64,000 nt of DNA. Source: an uncultured Bacteroidales bacterium (lineage in GTDB: Bacteria; Bacteroidota; Bacteroidia; Bacteroidales; Muribaculaceae). Positions 17,969 to 30,614 of this stretch are shown here, piece after piece; position 1 is the first letter of the stretch, and every line of letters starts with the position of its first letter. Location of the stretch: positions 1 through 64,000 of the forward strand of contig CAMWHE010000006.1 in the NCBI GenBank assembly GCA_947173955.1, in the 5' to 3' direction. A program made the position numbers and the translations under genes. A model generated the notes under the pieces. The model was given only the letters and a program-made list of their open reading frames with translations, did not search any database and was not told where the DNA came from.

Positions 17969-18241
17969 ATGAACATCAAACCATTAGCAGATCGCGTACT
18001 GATTCAGCCCTCAGCTGCTGAAGAAGTTACAGCTTCAGGTATCATCATCCCCGACTCAGCTAAAGAGAAACCTCTCAAAGGGAAAGTCCTCGCTGTCGGC
18101 GATGGAACCAAAGACGAAGCGATGGTCGTCAAAGTAGGCGACACCGTACTCTACGGAAAATATGCCGGCACCGAAATCGAGGTCGACGCTGAGAAATATC
18201 TCATCATGCGACAGAGCGACATTCTTGCTATCTGCCAATAA
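17969..18241 (+). CDS. groES: Co-chaperonin GroES
   Basis: GroES forms the heptameric lid of the GroEL folding chamber. The ATG at 17969 gives a 90-aa protein starting [14 protein letters not shown]. The frame is open further upstream to 17885, but that extension overlaps the promoter and is not family-like. The mobile loop [14 protein letters not shown] and the C-terminal [13 protein letters not shown] are present. It lies 29 bp upstream of groEL. The only promoter I can see is of the sigma-54 type. Confidence 0.97.
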   Translation: MNIKPLADRVLIQPSAAEEVTASGIIIPDSAKEKPLKGKVLAVGDGTKDEAMVVKVGDTVLYGKYAGTEIEVDAEKYLIMRQSDILAICQ

Positions 18242-18258
18242 ACGACGATAACCTTTAA

Positions 18259-19908
<1,650 letters not shown>

Positions 19909-19947
19909 TCTTCCCAACTGACAGAAAGTCTATCAATTCTATAATGC

Positions 19948-19982
19948 GTCGCATCGGAATAATTCCGGTGCGACTTTTTTTG
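19948..19982 (+). terminator. Intrinsic terminator of groESL
   Basis: Stem GTCGCAtCGGAAT / ATTCCGgTGCGAC with a one-base loop region, followed directly by seven T. The T tract also supplies the -33 TTTG of the next promoter. Confidence 0.9.
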
Positions 19983-20010
19983 TCAACATCGTGTGACTTT
20001 GCTATCTTTG
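19979..20010 (+). promoter_or_regulatory. Housekeeping promoter of the NlpC/P60 gene
   Basis: -33 TTTG (19979-19982), exactly 20 nt, then -7 TATCTTTG (20003-20010). Transcription would start only a few nt before the ATG at 20020, so the mRNA is nearly leaderless. Confidence 0.75.
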
Positions 20011-20019
20011 TAACTGATT

Positions 20020-20616
20020 ATGAATATCCGACTGAAAGTATCGATTTTGCTGTGCGGCGCTTTTATAGCTTTTTCTACGTCCGCATATGAACCGGTATAT
20101 CCGCTTATGTTTCAGTCTGCACCAGGAGCTCCACTTTACTTCGCCGAACAGCTTAACTTCACTAACACTCCCCCACTCGACTCTCCGCTATCCGAAGCCG
20201 ATACATCGTCAGAACTCCCTCCGGTGTTAGACGATATCCTATCCGAAGCTAAGACGCATCTTGGCACCCGCTATCGGCGAGGCGGAAAGTCGCCTGCCGG
20301 CTTTGACTGCTCGGGGTTTACAGGATATGTCTTCCGACAATTCGGTTACCGGCTCGGCGCATCCTCACGCGACCAATATGCTCGCGATGGCGTCTCAGTC
20401 CCCACCGATGAGATCCGCCCCGGCGACCTTGTTTTCTTCAAAGGGCGCTCAAAAGGCTCTGTCGGACATGTCGGCATTGCCGTAGACAGAGATCCCGCTA
20501 CCGGCGACGTCACATTCATTCACTCCGCCACGTCAAGCGGAATTCGTTATGACCGGATATCAGCGCCTTATTACAGGCAGAGATTTCTCGGCGCCCGTCG
20601 CGTTATCCACCAATAA
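20020..20616 (+). CDS. NlpC/P60 (C40) family cell-wall endopeptidase
   Basis: The 198-aa exported cysteine peptidase probably cleaves gamma-D-Glu to diamino acid bonds in peptidoglycan stem peptides. A signal peptide covers about 1-22 (ending STSA). After a Pro/Ser-rich linker, the C40 domain starts near residue 70. Catalytic Cys lies in GFDCSGFTGYVF, the catalytic His in GSVGHVGIAV, and the supporting His in FIHSATSSG. There is no SH3 or LysM domain. It sits 24 bp before ligA and may be co-transcribed with it. Confidence 0.92.
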   Translation: MNIRLKVSILLCGAFIAFSTSAYEPVYPLMFQSAPGAPLYFAEQLNFTNTPPLDSPLSEADTSSELPPVLDDILSEAKTHLGTRYRRGGKSPAGFDCSGFTGYVFRQFGYRLGASSRDQYARDGVSVPTDEIRPGDLVFFKGRSKGSVGHVGIAVDRDPATGDVTFIHSATSSGIRYDRISAPYYRQRFLGARRVIHQ

Positions 20617-22641
<2,025 letters not shown>

Positions 22642-22716
22642 TTTTCGCCTGCTATCAATCAAAAAATCAAACTGATTTGTTATAAATTCATCTGAACATC
22701 TTTTCAACTTTTATAT

Positions 22717-23577
22717 ATGAAACTCGACGGCAGACGCACCAGCAGCAACGTATCCGACCGTAGACGCATGTCTGGAGGTAAACTGATAGGCGGTGGTATT
22801 ACCGGTGTCATCATTGCAGCAGTTATCGCACTTCTGTCCGGGGGCGACCTCGGCTCTGTTTTCACATCGGCATTGTCGGATGCAACAACCGGACAGTCTG
22901 GTCAGTATGTAGAAGATGCTGAGGATCAGCGCCTGTATGACCTTGCGTCAAAAGTACTTGCAGGTACGGAGGATGTATGGACGCGCGAGTTCAGGCGTCA
23001 GGGTTGGGGCGAGTATGAATGTCCGCAGATGGTGCTCTATCATGGCGCGGTCGAGACAGGATGCGGTCATGGATCGGCTCAGACCGGCCCCTTCTACTGC
23101 TCTGCTGATGAGACAGTCTATATCGACCTTGACTTCTTCAAGAATATGGACTCCACTATCGGCGCGTCAGGCGACTTTTGCTATGCATATGTCATTGCCC
23201 ACGAAGTAGGCCACCATGTACAGCATCTGCTCGGCACACTCGATGAGGCTCATGAGGCCATGTCGCGCTCGTCTCAGACAGAGTCCAATCAGATCAGTGT
23301 CCGGCTTGAGCTACAAGCCGACTTCTATGCCGGAGTATGGGGCTATAACGACAATGAGATGTTCGGATCTATTGAACCCGGCGATGTCGAAAATGCCATC
23401 AACGCAGCCTCCCGCATAGGCGACGACTACCTCCAGCGCAAAGCCTACGGACGTGAGATGCCCGAATCTTTCAATCACGGCAGGTCGAGCCAACGTGTCA
23501 AGTGGCTGAAACTCGGACTCCAGACCGGCGACCCCCGAAGAGGCGATACATTCTCTCCCGCCTATTCGGCTCTTTAG
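22717..23577 (+). CDS. YpfJ-family putative zinc metallopeptidase
   Basis: The 286-aa product matches the neutral zinc metallopeptidase family (YpfJ). The N-terminus is basic (KLDGRRTSSNVSDRRRMSGG), then a single membrane segment at about 24-42. The catalytic motif is HEVGHH (H162, E163, H166), and the ELQADFYAGVWGY segment supplies the third ligand region. Most of the protein should face the periplasm. Its substrate is unknown in the family. Confidence 0.9.
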   Translation: MKLDGRRTSSNVSDRRRMSGGKLIGGGITGVIIAAVIALLSGGDLGSVFTSALSDATTGQSGQYVEDAEDQRLYDLASKVLAGTEDVWTREFRRQGWGEYECPQMVLYHGAVETGCGHGSAQTGPFYCSADETVYIDLDFFKNMDSTIGASGDFCYAYVIAHEVGHHVQHLLGTLDEAHEAMSRSSQTESNQISVRLELQADFYAGVWGYNDNEMFGSIEPGDVENAINAASRIGDDYLQRKAYGREMPESFNHGRSSQRVKWLKLGLQTGDPRRGDTFSPAYSAL

Positions 23578-23663
23578 AAAAAAATTGGACAGGCATTGTC
23601 AGAAGATGTCAAACCATACATTAATATATAATGTTATAATAGCATAATATAAAAACAACTTCT

Positions 23664-24275
23664 ATGAGACACATTATTTCCGCACTATGCGTTGCTGCCG
23701 GCGCCATCGCATTTACCTCATGTAATGAGAAAGCTAAACTTGCTGACTCTCTGACCGGTACATGGAGCTCAGCGCCTGAACGCATTGCCACTGCCGACAC
23801 CCGCGCAACTACGACCGTCGAACGTACACTCACATTCCTCAACGACGAGTCTTCAAATACCGGTGGAGATGTTGATGCCACTGTCAAGTTTTCTATACTT
23901 ACAGGCACTCAGCTCCAGGCCGCTGATGTGCAGCCGATATCGATAACAGCAGAAGGCACCGCCTCGGTTTCAGGCCGATGGGAAGCGACAGACGACGATG
24001 AAATCGTTGTAAACTGGAATTTTTCAACACTCAAGGTCAATGTTGACCCCGATGCAGTTTCTCTTGACTACGATGTTGTCACTCAAAACGACTCCGAGAC
24101 CCTGATGACACTTAAGCCGGCTGTGATTAAAGCTCTGACTGCCACCATCTCCTCGGCCATGCCTACCGAAGTATTCAATTTCGGCAAAGTCGATGATATC
24201 AAATTCATTAACAACTCGACTTCACTGAAATGTGAGATTGGCGACAAAGACTACGTCTTCAACAGACTGTTATAA
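23664..24275 (+). CDS. Hypothetical lipoprotein
   Basis: The 203-aa product has a signal peptide with lipobox FTSC (Cys about 20) and is probably lipid-anchored. The mature part is beta-rich: SLTGTWSSAPERIA, then VERTLTFLNDESS and GTASVSGRWEATDDDEIVVNWN. This resembles Bacteroidales lipocalin-like lipoproteins, but I do not recognise a named family. It has its own terminator downstream and no operon partner on the plus strand. Confidence 0.75.
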   Translation: MRHIISALCVAAGAIAFTSCNEKAKLADSLTGTWSSAPERIATADTRATTTVERTLTFLNDESSNTGGDVDATVKFSILTGTQLQAADVQPISITAEGTASVSGRWEATDDDEIVVNWNFSTLKVNVDPDAVSLDYDVVTQNDSETLMTLKPAVIKALTATISSAMPTEVFNFGKVDDIKFINNSTSLKCEIGDKDYVFNRLL

Positions 24276-24290
24276 ACATCAATGACATAA

Positions 24291-24340
24291 AAAATGTGTG
24301 GCCGGAATCCTATTCTGAGATATTCCGGTCACATTTTTAT
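24291..24340. terminator. Bidirectional terminator
   Basis: AAAAATGTG(tg)GCCGGAAT pairs with ATTCCGGTCACATTTTT around a 12-nt loop. It has an A run on one side and a T run on the other, between the convergent lipoprotein gene and miaB. Confidence 0.85.
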
Positions 24341-24353
24341 TTCTATAATATCG

Positions 24354-25718
24354 TTATGCGAGATCACATATCAGAGTAGCTGAAGAAGCATCCCTGACTT
24401 TCACCTTGACCAGATCGCCTACCCGGAACTCGCCACGGGGAAACACAGCTGTCTTATTCTGCGACGTGCGGCCTACCCATTGCTCCTTGCTTCGTTTTGA
24501 GACCCCTTCGACCAGCACCTCAAACTCTTTGCCGATATCACGGCGGTTTGATTCCGCCGACAACTCATTCTGAAGCTCGATCATTCTGTTGAGGCGCTCT
24601 ATCTTTACATCCTCCGCCACATTGTCAGGCAGATGCTTGGAGGCATAAGTGCCGGGACGTTCCGAGTATTTGAACATAAACGATGAATCAAATCCGACCT
24701 CGCGCATGAGAGAGAGAGTCTCCTGGAAATCCTCCTCAGTTTCGTCGTGAAAACCCGTAAACATATCGGTGGAAATACCGCAGTCGGGTATTGCCTTACG
24801 GATCGCAGCTATACGGTCGAGATACCACTCGCGGGTGTACTTTCTGTTCATCAGCTTCAGCACCCTGTTGCTCCCTGACTGAACTGGCAGATGGATATGC
24901 CGGCAGATATTCGGATAAGCGGCTATCGTCGCGATCGTCTCGTCGCTCATATCCTTGGGATGCGAAGTCGTAAACCTTACACGCATATCCGGAGCTGCCT
25001 CAGCCACCTTTGCCAGAAGCGATGCAAATGTATAGGCAGTCCCGTCATCGTCCGCGTATGAATAGCTGTTGACATTCTGCCCAAGCAACGTCACTTCCTT
25101 AAATCCCTGACGGCGCAGATCGGCCAGCTCCGCAAGAATACTGTCGACAGCGCGGCTCCGCTCCCGGCCGCGAGTATAGGGCACTATACAATATGAGCAG
25201 AAATTATTGCAACCGCGCATTATGCTGATGAAGCCGCTTACCCTGTTTCCGGTGATGCGCGAAGGTATCACCTCGCGATAGGTCTCTGTCGTACTAAGTT
25301 CCACATTAATAGCTTTGTGCCCGGCTTCAGCCGATGCAAACAGTTCCGGCAGCGACATATACGCATCCGGTCCGGCTACGATATCGACTCCATGATTTTC
25401 TATAAGATTGTCACGGACACGCTCGGCCATACAGCCTATAACACCGACAAGTAGCTTGCGGCTGTTGCCCCGCTTTCGGCGTAAGGAAGCGAGATAGACC
25501 AGACGTGACAATATCTTCTGCTCCGCATTATCGCGTATCGAGCAGGTATTGAGCAGCACTGCGTCAGCCTCCTCGATATTCTCCGTAACAGTATAGCCGG
25601 CCATACCGAGTATCGAAGCCACGACTTCGCTGTCCGCCACATTCATCTGGCAACCGTAAGTCTCGATAAAAAGTCGTTTATCTGACACATCATTAGTGCC
25701 TTTAATATATTGTTGCAT
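24354..25718 (-). CDS. miaB: tRNA-2-methylthio-N6-dimethylallyladenosine synthase
   Basis: MiaB is a radical-SAM methylthiotransferase that adds a methylthio group to i6A37 of tRNAs reading U-starting codons. The 454-aa product has the UPF0004 domain with cysteines C23, C59 and C96 for the auxiliary 4Fe-4S cluster. The radical-SAM CxxxCxxC is C170, C174, C177 (RGCNNFCSYCIVPYTRGRE), and a C-terminal TRAM domain is present (about 385-454). It is complete and monocistronic, divergent from the CoA-transferase gene. Confidence 0.95.
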   Translation of the reverse strand: MQQYIKGTNDVSDKRLFIETYGCQMNVADSEVVASILGMAGYTVTENIEEADAVLLNTCSIRDNAEQKILSRLVYLASLRRKRGNSRKLLVGVIGCMAERVRDNLIENHGVDIVAGPDAYMSLPELFASAEAGHKAINVELSTTETYREVIPSRITGNRVSGFISIMRGCNNFCSYCIVPYTRGRERSRAVDSILAELADLRRQGFKEVTLLGQNVNSYSYADDDGTAYTFASLLAKVAEAAPDMRVRFTTSHPKDMSDETIATIAAYPNICRHIHLPVQSGSNRVLKLMNRKYTREWYLDRIAAIRKAIPDCGISTDMFTGFHDETEEDFQETLSLMREVGFDSSFMFKYSERPGTYASKHLPDNVAEDVKIERLNRMIELQNELSAESNRRDIGKEFEVLVEGVSKRSKEQWVGRTSQNKTAVFPRGEFRVGDLVKVKVRDASSATLICDLA

Positions 25719-25740
25719 ATAAAATACTCTACCGAAAATG

Positions 25741-25772
25741 TTTGTTAAATCCGTAATATATTCTTAATTTTG
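25741..25772 (+). promoter_or_regulatory. Housekeeping promoter of the CoA-transferase gene
   Basis: -33 TTTG (25741-25744), exactly 20 nt, then -7 TAATTTTG (25765-25772). Predicted start is near 25779, with a leader of about 53 nt. Confidence 0.8.
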
Positions 25773-25831
25773 CACAAAATTACAAAAAACGAGCAAAACT
25801 GGCTCAGAAATCAACCACAAATCTATATTTC

Positions 25832-27325
25832 ATGGCATACAATTTCATTACTGCCGAAGAAGCCGCTGCCCAGATTAAGAATGGCGATACCCTGGGTCTC
25901 TCAGGATTTACGGCTCCCGGCAACCCGAAAGCAATTCTCGAAGCTGTAGCCCACAAAGCCGCCAAAGAGCACGAAGAAGGGCGACCCTTCAAGGTCAACA
26001 TTTTCACCGGCGCATCCACCAACGACCATGTAGATGGCATCCTGTCGCGAAACGACGCTATCAATATGCGCGCGCCCTATCAGAATACGCCCGACCTCCG
26101 CAAGCGTATCAATGCTCACGACACCCACTACTTTGACCGTCATCTCTCCGAGATGTCGCAGGAGTCTCGCTACGGTTTCTATGGAGATTTCGACTATGCC
26201 ATCATCGAAGCTATCGATATCAACGAAAAGGGCGAAATCCTCTTAGGCTGCGGTCTTGGCAATATCCCCACTTACGCACGCCTCGCCAAGAAAATTTTCG
26301 TCGAGCTCAATACCGCGCTGCCTAAATCAATCTACGGTATGCACGATATTTATGTTCCCAACGACCCCCCCTACCGCCGCGAGATACCCATCTTCCGCCC
26401 CAACGACCGCATAGGCTCTCCCCTGCTCAAAGTTGATCCCGAAAAGATCGTCGGTATCGTCAAGACTCACTCTCTTGACGGCGTCAAGCCCTTTACAGAG
26501 CCCGACGAGATCAGCAAGCAGATCGGTTCGAATGTCGTACGCTTCCTCCTCGGCGAGTATCGCTCCGGAAGAATTCCCAAAGAATTTCTCCCCCTCCAGA
26601 GCGGTGTGGGCAATGTGGCTAACGCTGTGCTCTACGACCTCGGCGAAAGCTCCGAGATTCCTCCGTTCATGATGTACACCGAGGTAATCCAGGATGCCGT
26701 TCTCGAACTGCTCAAGAAAGGCAAATGTACATTTGCCAGCACATGCTCGATGACCTTCAGCGACCGCACCGAAGAGCAGCTTTTTGCCGATCTTGACTTC
26801 TTCCACGACAAGATCCTGATGCGTACAGCCGAGATTTCAAACAATCCCGAAGTAATACGCCGACTCGGAGTTATCGCGATGAATACCGCCCTCGAAGCCG
26901 ACATCTTCGGAAATGTCAACTCAACCCATGTACTCGGCACAAAGATGATGAACGGTATCGGTGGCTCAGGTGACTTCACACGCAATGCCTACATCTCGAT
27001 TTTCAGCTGTCCCTCTGTCACCAAGGGTGGTCTGATAAGCAATATCGTGCCGATGGTAGCCCATGCCGACCACAGCGAGCACTCAGTCGACGTAATCATC
27101 ACCGACCAGGGTATCGCCGATCTCCGCGGCAAAGACCCCGTACAGCGCGCCGAAGCCATCATCAACAACTGCGCTCATCCTGCCTATCGTCCTCTGCTTC
27201 TTGACTATCTCAAGATGGGTAAGGGCGGTCAGACCCCCCACTCTCTCGCAGCTGCATTCGCATTCCATACGGAGTTTGCAAATTCTGGCGATATGCGCAA
27301 TACCGACTTCGCTAAATATTGCTGA
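25832..27325 (+). CDS. Acetyl-CoA hydrolase/transferase family protein (probable succinate CoA-transferase)
   Basis: The 497-aa product belongs to the Cat1/AarC family, which swaps CoA between carboxylates. In propionate- and succinate-producing Bacteroidales this role is often succinyl-CoA:acetate or succinate:propionyl-CoA transfer (inference for this gene). Signatures are GDTLGLSGFTAPGNPKA at the N-terminus, PPFMMYTEVIQDAVLELL with Glu284 in the catalytic-glutamate position, and MNGIGGSGDFTRNAYIS plus ITDQGIADLRGKDP in the C-terminal half. It has its own promoter and terminator. Confidence 0.92.
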   Translation: MAYNFITAEEAAAQIKNGDTLGLSGFTAPGNPKAILEAVAHKAAKEHEEGRPFKVNIFTGASTNDHVDGILSRNDAINMRAPYQNTPDLRKRINAHDTHYFDRHLSEMSQESRYGFYGDFDYAIIEAIDINEKGEILLGCGLGNIPTYARLAKKIFVELNTALPKSIYGMHDIYVPNDPPYRREIPIFRPNDRIGSPLLKVDPEKIVGIVKTHSLDGVKPFTEPDEISKQIGSNVVRFLLGEYRSGRIPKEFLPLQSGVGNVANAVLYDLGESSEIPPFMMYTEVIQDAVLELLKKGKCTFASTCSMTFSDRTEEQLFADLDFFHDKILMRTAEISNNPEVIRRLGVIAMNTALEADIFGNVNSTHVLGTKMMNGIGGSGDFTRNAYISIFSCPSVTKGGLISNIVPMVAHADHSEHSVDVIITDQGIADLRGKDPVQRAEAIINNCAHPAYRPLLLDYLKMGKGGQTPHSLAAAFAFHTEFANSGDMRNTDFAKYC

Positions 27326-27365
27326 TAATAGTCCCCTGACTCCTGTCAGAGAAATTAACTATATA

Positions 27366-27408
27366 AATGCCACGCCAAATTCGATAATTTTGACGTGGCA
27401 TTTTTTAT
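27366..27408 (+). terminator. Intrinsic terminator of the CoA-transferase gene
   Basis: Stem AAATGCCACG / CGTGGCATTT with an extended inner CAAAA/TTTTG pairing, followed by a T run (TTTTTTATTT). Confidence 0.9.
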
Positions 27409-27589
27409 TTATAGGTTCTTCTCTTAAGAATTACCATCAGATTGACACTGAATTTTAATAAGTGGCATCTCCACATCAATATATTTTATTAATCATACCG
27501 GTTTTACACTTTCTATTGGTCAGAAATTCCACAGCTTTGATATATTTTAGAAATAATCAATTTTTTAACAAAAAAAATCGTTATTTCCT

Positions 27590-27621
27590 CTTGACAACCG
27601 CTTTTTCATATTGTATTTTTG
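27590..27621 (+). promoter_or_regulatory. Housekeeping promoter of the ftsX operon
   Basis: cTTG (27590-27593), a 20-nt spacer, and -7 TATTTTTG (27614-27621) lie about 80 nt before the ftsX ATG. The stretch from 27409 to 27589 is very AT-rich; a 64-codon frame there looks like chance, and I see no gene or other signal in it. Confidence 0.65.
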
Positions 27622-27701
27622 CACAAAATTTCAACCATTTACTATTCGCCTACTGATGAGCACTTTAACAGATTAGTGCAACTTCATAATGTAGAGAAGA
27701 G

Positions 27702-28571
27702 ATGAAACGCAAAAGTCTATCTGACAAGACTATATTCACCAAGCACCTCACATCCACAGTGAGCGTAATGCTCGTGATGTTTACCCTTGGCCTCGTTGGT
27801 ACTATTGTGGCAGGTACTAAGGGGGTGACAGATATGCTCAAGTCGCGCACCGGTTTTACAATAATAATGACTGACGAGGCTCAACCCTCAGAAATATCAG
27901 CCGTCAGCCACGCCCTGTCGGCTGACAATAGCATCCGCTATTTTTCGTTTAAGAGCGCAGAAGAAAATATGTCCGAATGGAATCGAGAGAATGAAGAAGA
28001 TGTCCTTCAGATATTAGGAGTCAATCCATTCCCGGCCGACTTTACAGTCCGTGTTTTCCCTGACTGGAGTGCTCCCGATATACTCGCATCCCTCGGCGAC
28101 AGATATGCCGCTATGGCGGGCGTCAGCGAAATAACCCTAAGTACCAGTGCCGTCTCCAACCTCCACCACTTTATTTCGACCGTAAACTGGATTCTCACTG
28201 TCATTGCGGCAGGGCTTTTGTTAATATCGTTCGTACTGATCAACAACACCGTGCGACTAACCGTTTACTCCCGCCGGTTCCTCATACATACGATGAAACT
28301 GGTCGGAGCTACCGGCTCTTTCATCCGCGGCCCGTTTGTTCGCTCCGGGATACTTAGCGGACTGACTGCCGGTGTGATCGCTTCCGGACTGCTTGCCGGA
28401 CTCATATCATTCGCACATTCCAAACACGCAGCCGTCAGCGATTGTATTCCCTGGTCAGCGCTATGGTGGCTGTTCCCGGCCATAATTCTCGCAGCCATGG
28501 CCGTCTGCTCCATCGCTTCAATACTCGCCACTAACAGATATCTGCGAATGGATTACGACGACCTTTTTTGA
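27702..28571 (+). CDS. ftsX: Cell division protein FtsX (ABC transporter-type permease)
   Basis: FtsX with the ATPase FtsE controls peptidoglycan hydrolases at the division septum. The 289-aa product has one transmembrane segment near 22-40, a periplasmic domain at about 45-160, then three C-terminal membrane segments (about 164-185, 215-245, 255-280). LINNTVRLTVYSRRFLIHTMKLVGAT is the typical FtsX permease core. FtsE is not in the window, which is common in Bacteroidota, where the genes are unlinked. It leads a cluster with DUF3098, uppP, truB and queA. Confidence 0.93.
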   Translation: MKRKSLSDKTIFTKHLTSTVSVMLVMFTLGLVGTIVAGTKGVTDMLKSRTGFTIIMTDEAQPSEISAVSHALSADNSIRYFSFKSAEENMSEWNRENEEDVLQILGVNPFPADFTVRVFPDWSAPDILASLGDRYAAMAGVSEITLSTSAVSNLHHFISTVNWILTVIAAGLLLISFVLINNTVRLTVYSRRFLIHTMKLVGATGSFIRGPFVRSGILSGLTAGVIASGLLAGLISFAHSKHAAVSDCIPWSALWWLFPAIILAAMAVCSIASILATNRYLRMDYDDLF

Positions 28572-28648
28572 ATTTCGACCTTATTCCCAATAACAATAAA
28601 ACGTATTTATAATCCGAGAATATTAACTCTGTAAAATTTTTTCTAACA

Positions 28649-28933
28649 ATGAGCATTAATGTAAAGAAATCCTTGAATAGTAGCGGTTCAGACACCAAAC
28701 TTGAGAAGGCTACACTTTTGCCCCTCGTTAAAATTAATTTTATTTTAATGGCCTGCTCGGCAGCCCTGATCGTTTTGGGTTTCCTGTTGATGTTGGGCGG
28801 TAGTTCTACAACTTCCGGGTTCAATCCCGACATCTTCAGTTCCCGTCGCATCATTATCGGTCCTACTATAGCATTCATAGGATTTGTCGCAATGGGTATT
28901 TCCATCATATACAAACCCAAAAGCCGTCAGTAA
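28649..28933 (+). CDS. DUF3098 family small membrane protein
   Basis: The 94-aa protein has two transmembrane helices (about 30-50 and 69-88) separated by a short loop SSTTSGFNPDIFSSRRIIIGP. It matches DUF3098, a Bacteroidota family found between ftsX and uppP. The function is unknown; the conserved neighbours suggest a role in cell envelope growth or division (inference). It starts 77 bp after ftsX and ends 17 bp before uppP. Confidence 0.88.
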   Translation: MSINVKKSLNSSGSDTKLEKATLLPLVKINFILMACSAALIVLGFLLMLGGSSTTSGFNPDIFSSRRIIIGPTIAFIGFVAMGISIIYKPKSRQ

Positions 28934-28950
28934 CCTTCATTTGAATTCCT

Positions 28951-29826
28951 ATGGATTGGCTTCACGCTCTAATACTCGGCATCATTCAAGGTCTTGCCGA
29001 ATATCTTCCCATCAGCAGTTCGGGTCATCTGGAGATATTCAAGGACATTCTCGGGATGAAAATGGATGGTGCTGAATCTCTCGAGTTCGACCTTGTGCTT
29101 CACGTCGCCACCGTCCTCAGCACAATAGTCGTCCTATGGCGCGAATTTGTTCCACTTATCACCTCCTTCTTCGGATGGCGTCGCGACTCCAACTTCTATT
29201 ATGTATGGAAGATTCTGCTCTCATGCGTTCCCATACTGGTCGTAGGCCTGATTTTTAAAGATAAGATTGACGCCTTGTTCGAAGGTAATCTGCTCATTGT
29301 CGGCATTGCTCTAATAGCCACTGCAGCCCTTCTGTCATTCACATATTTTTCCCGTACCGAGCCCGCCCTCCGCTCCGGAGATAAATCCATCGCCAAAAAA
29401 GGTCACGATATCACCTGGCTTGACGCTTTCATAATCGGTTGCGCTCAGGCTGTCGCCGTCATTCCGGGTCTCAGCCGTTCCGGCTCGACAATCGCCACCG
29501 GTATTCTCTTAGGCGACCGACGCGACAAGCTTGCACAATTCTCATTCTTCATGGTCATCATCCCGATACTCGGCGAAGCATTACTTTCAGTCAAGGACAT
29601 ACTGGGAGGAGAAGCTATTGACACCGTTGCTCAGGCCGGTATCGCCGAGACAACAGCTTCTGTAGGTCTGTTTCAGCTACTGATAGGCTTTGTCGCCGCA
29701 TTCGTTGTAGGATGTATTGCGTGCAGATGGATGATAAATCTTGTCAAAAAAGGCAAGCTTATATGGTTCGCCGTCTACTGTGCCTGCGCCGGTACGCTTT
29801 GTATCGTCTGGAATCTTTGCCATTAA
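28951..29826 (+). CDS. uppP: Undecaprenyl-diphosphate phosphatase
   Basis: UppP (BacA) dephosphorylates undecaprenyl diphosphate and so recycles the lipid carrier for peptidoglycan and polysaccharide export. The 291-aa integral membrane protein has GLAEYLPISSSGHLEI (about 14-29) with the catalytic Glu/Ser/His region, and PGLSRSGSTIATGILLG, both family signatures. About eight hydrophobic segments are visible. Production often gives bacitracin tolerance (family knowledge). Confidence 0.96.
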   Translation: MDWLHALILGIIQGLAEYLPISSSGHLEIFKDILGMKMDGAESLEFDLVLHVATVLSTIVVLWREFVPLITSFFGWRRDSNFYYVWKILLSCVPILVVGLIFKDKIDALFEGNLLIVGIALIATAALLSFTYFSRTEPALRSGDKSIAKKGHDITWLDAFIIGCAQAVAVIPGLSRSGSTIATGILLGDRRDKLAQFSFFMVIIPILGEALLSVKDILGGEAIDTVAQAGIAETTASVGLFQLLIGFVAAFVVGCIACRWMINLVKKGKLIWFAVYCACAGTLCIVWNLCH

Positions 29827-29845
29827 CCTGTAATCCAATCTGTCA

Positions 29846-30565
29846 GTGAACTTCATAGAAGGCGAAATATTATATGTGGACAAACCGCTTGAATGGACAT
29901 CATTCAATGTCGTCAAGCGGATCCGAAGCATATTGCTCCGCAGAATGCACACTAAGAAGCTCAAGGTCGGTCATGCAGGAACCCTTGACCCCCTTGCTAC
30001 AGGAGTCATGATTGTCTGCACGGGCAAAGCCACCAAACTTATCGATACACTTCAGGCCGGAGTCAAGGAATATATTGCCACGATTGCCCTGGGAGCTACG
30101 ACACCAAGCTTTGACCTTGAGACCCCCGTTGATGCCACCTACCCTGTCGACCATATTACCGAAGAACTTGTCAGGAATACTCTCCTGCAGTTTCAGGGGC
30201 GTATCGAGCAGGTGCCTCCCGCTTTCTCGGCCTGCAAGATCGACGGACACCGCGCCTACAAAATGGCACGCCGCGGCGAAGAAGTCGAGCTAAAGCCCAA
30301 GATTCTTGTCATTGACGAGATCGAACTTCTCCAATACTCCCGTCAGGCTATCACCATCCGCGTCGTGTGCAGCAAAGGCACCTATATAAGGGCTCTTGCC
30401 CGTGACATTGGCGCCGCTCTCGGCTCCGGTGGACATCTCACCGCTCTACGTCGCACCCGCGTCGGCGACATTGATGTCAAAGACTGTCTCTCTATTGATG
30501 CCGTCGCCGATCTGCTCAGTAATTGCCAGATTGAGATGCCCCGGGACACTGATGACCGGGAATAA
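29846..30565 (+). CDS. truB: tRNA pseudouridine(55) synthase
   Basis: TruB makes pseudouridine 55 in the T loop of tRNAs. The 239-aa product starts at GTG 29846, 20 bp after uppP. Catalytic Asp48 lies in VGHAGTLDPLATGV, and VRIRALARDIG-like RALARDIGAALGSGGHLTAL follows. It is shorter than the E. coli enzyme because it lacks most of the C-terminal PUA region, which is usual for this phylum. Confidence 0.95.
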   Translation: MNFIEGEILYVDKPLEWTSFNVVKRIRSILLRRMHTKKLKVGHAGTLDPLATGVMIVCTGKATKLIDTLQAGVKEYIATIALGATTPSFDLETPVDATYPVDHITEELVRNTLLQFQGRIEQVPPAFSACKIDGHRAYKMARRGEEVELKPKILVIDEIELLQYSRQAITIRVVCSKGTYIRALARDIGAALGSGGHLTALRRTRVGDIDVKDCLSIDAVADLLSNCQIEMPRDTDDRE

Positions 30566-30614
30566 TATAAATAGAAATACAATATAAGGTAAATACATAA
30601 GACACGTCAATAAT

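Noticed and set aside
27462-27656. 64-codon plus-strand frame between the CoA-transferase gene and ftsX
   Set aside because: Composition is extremely AT-rich with no family pattern, and it overlaps the ftsX promoter.
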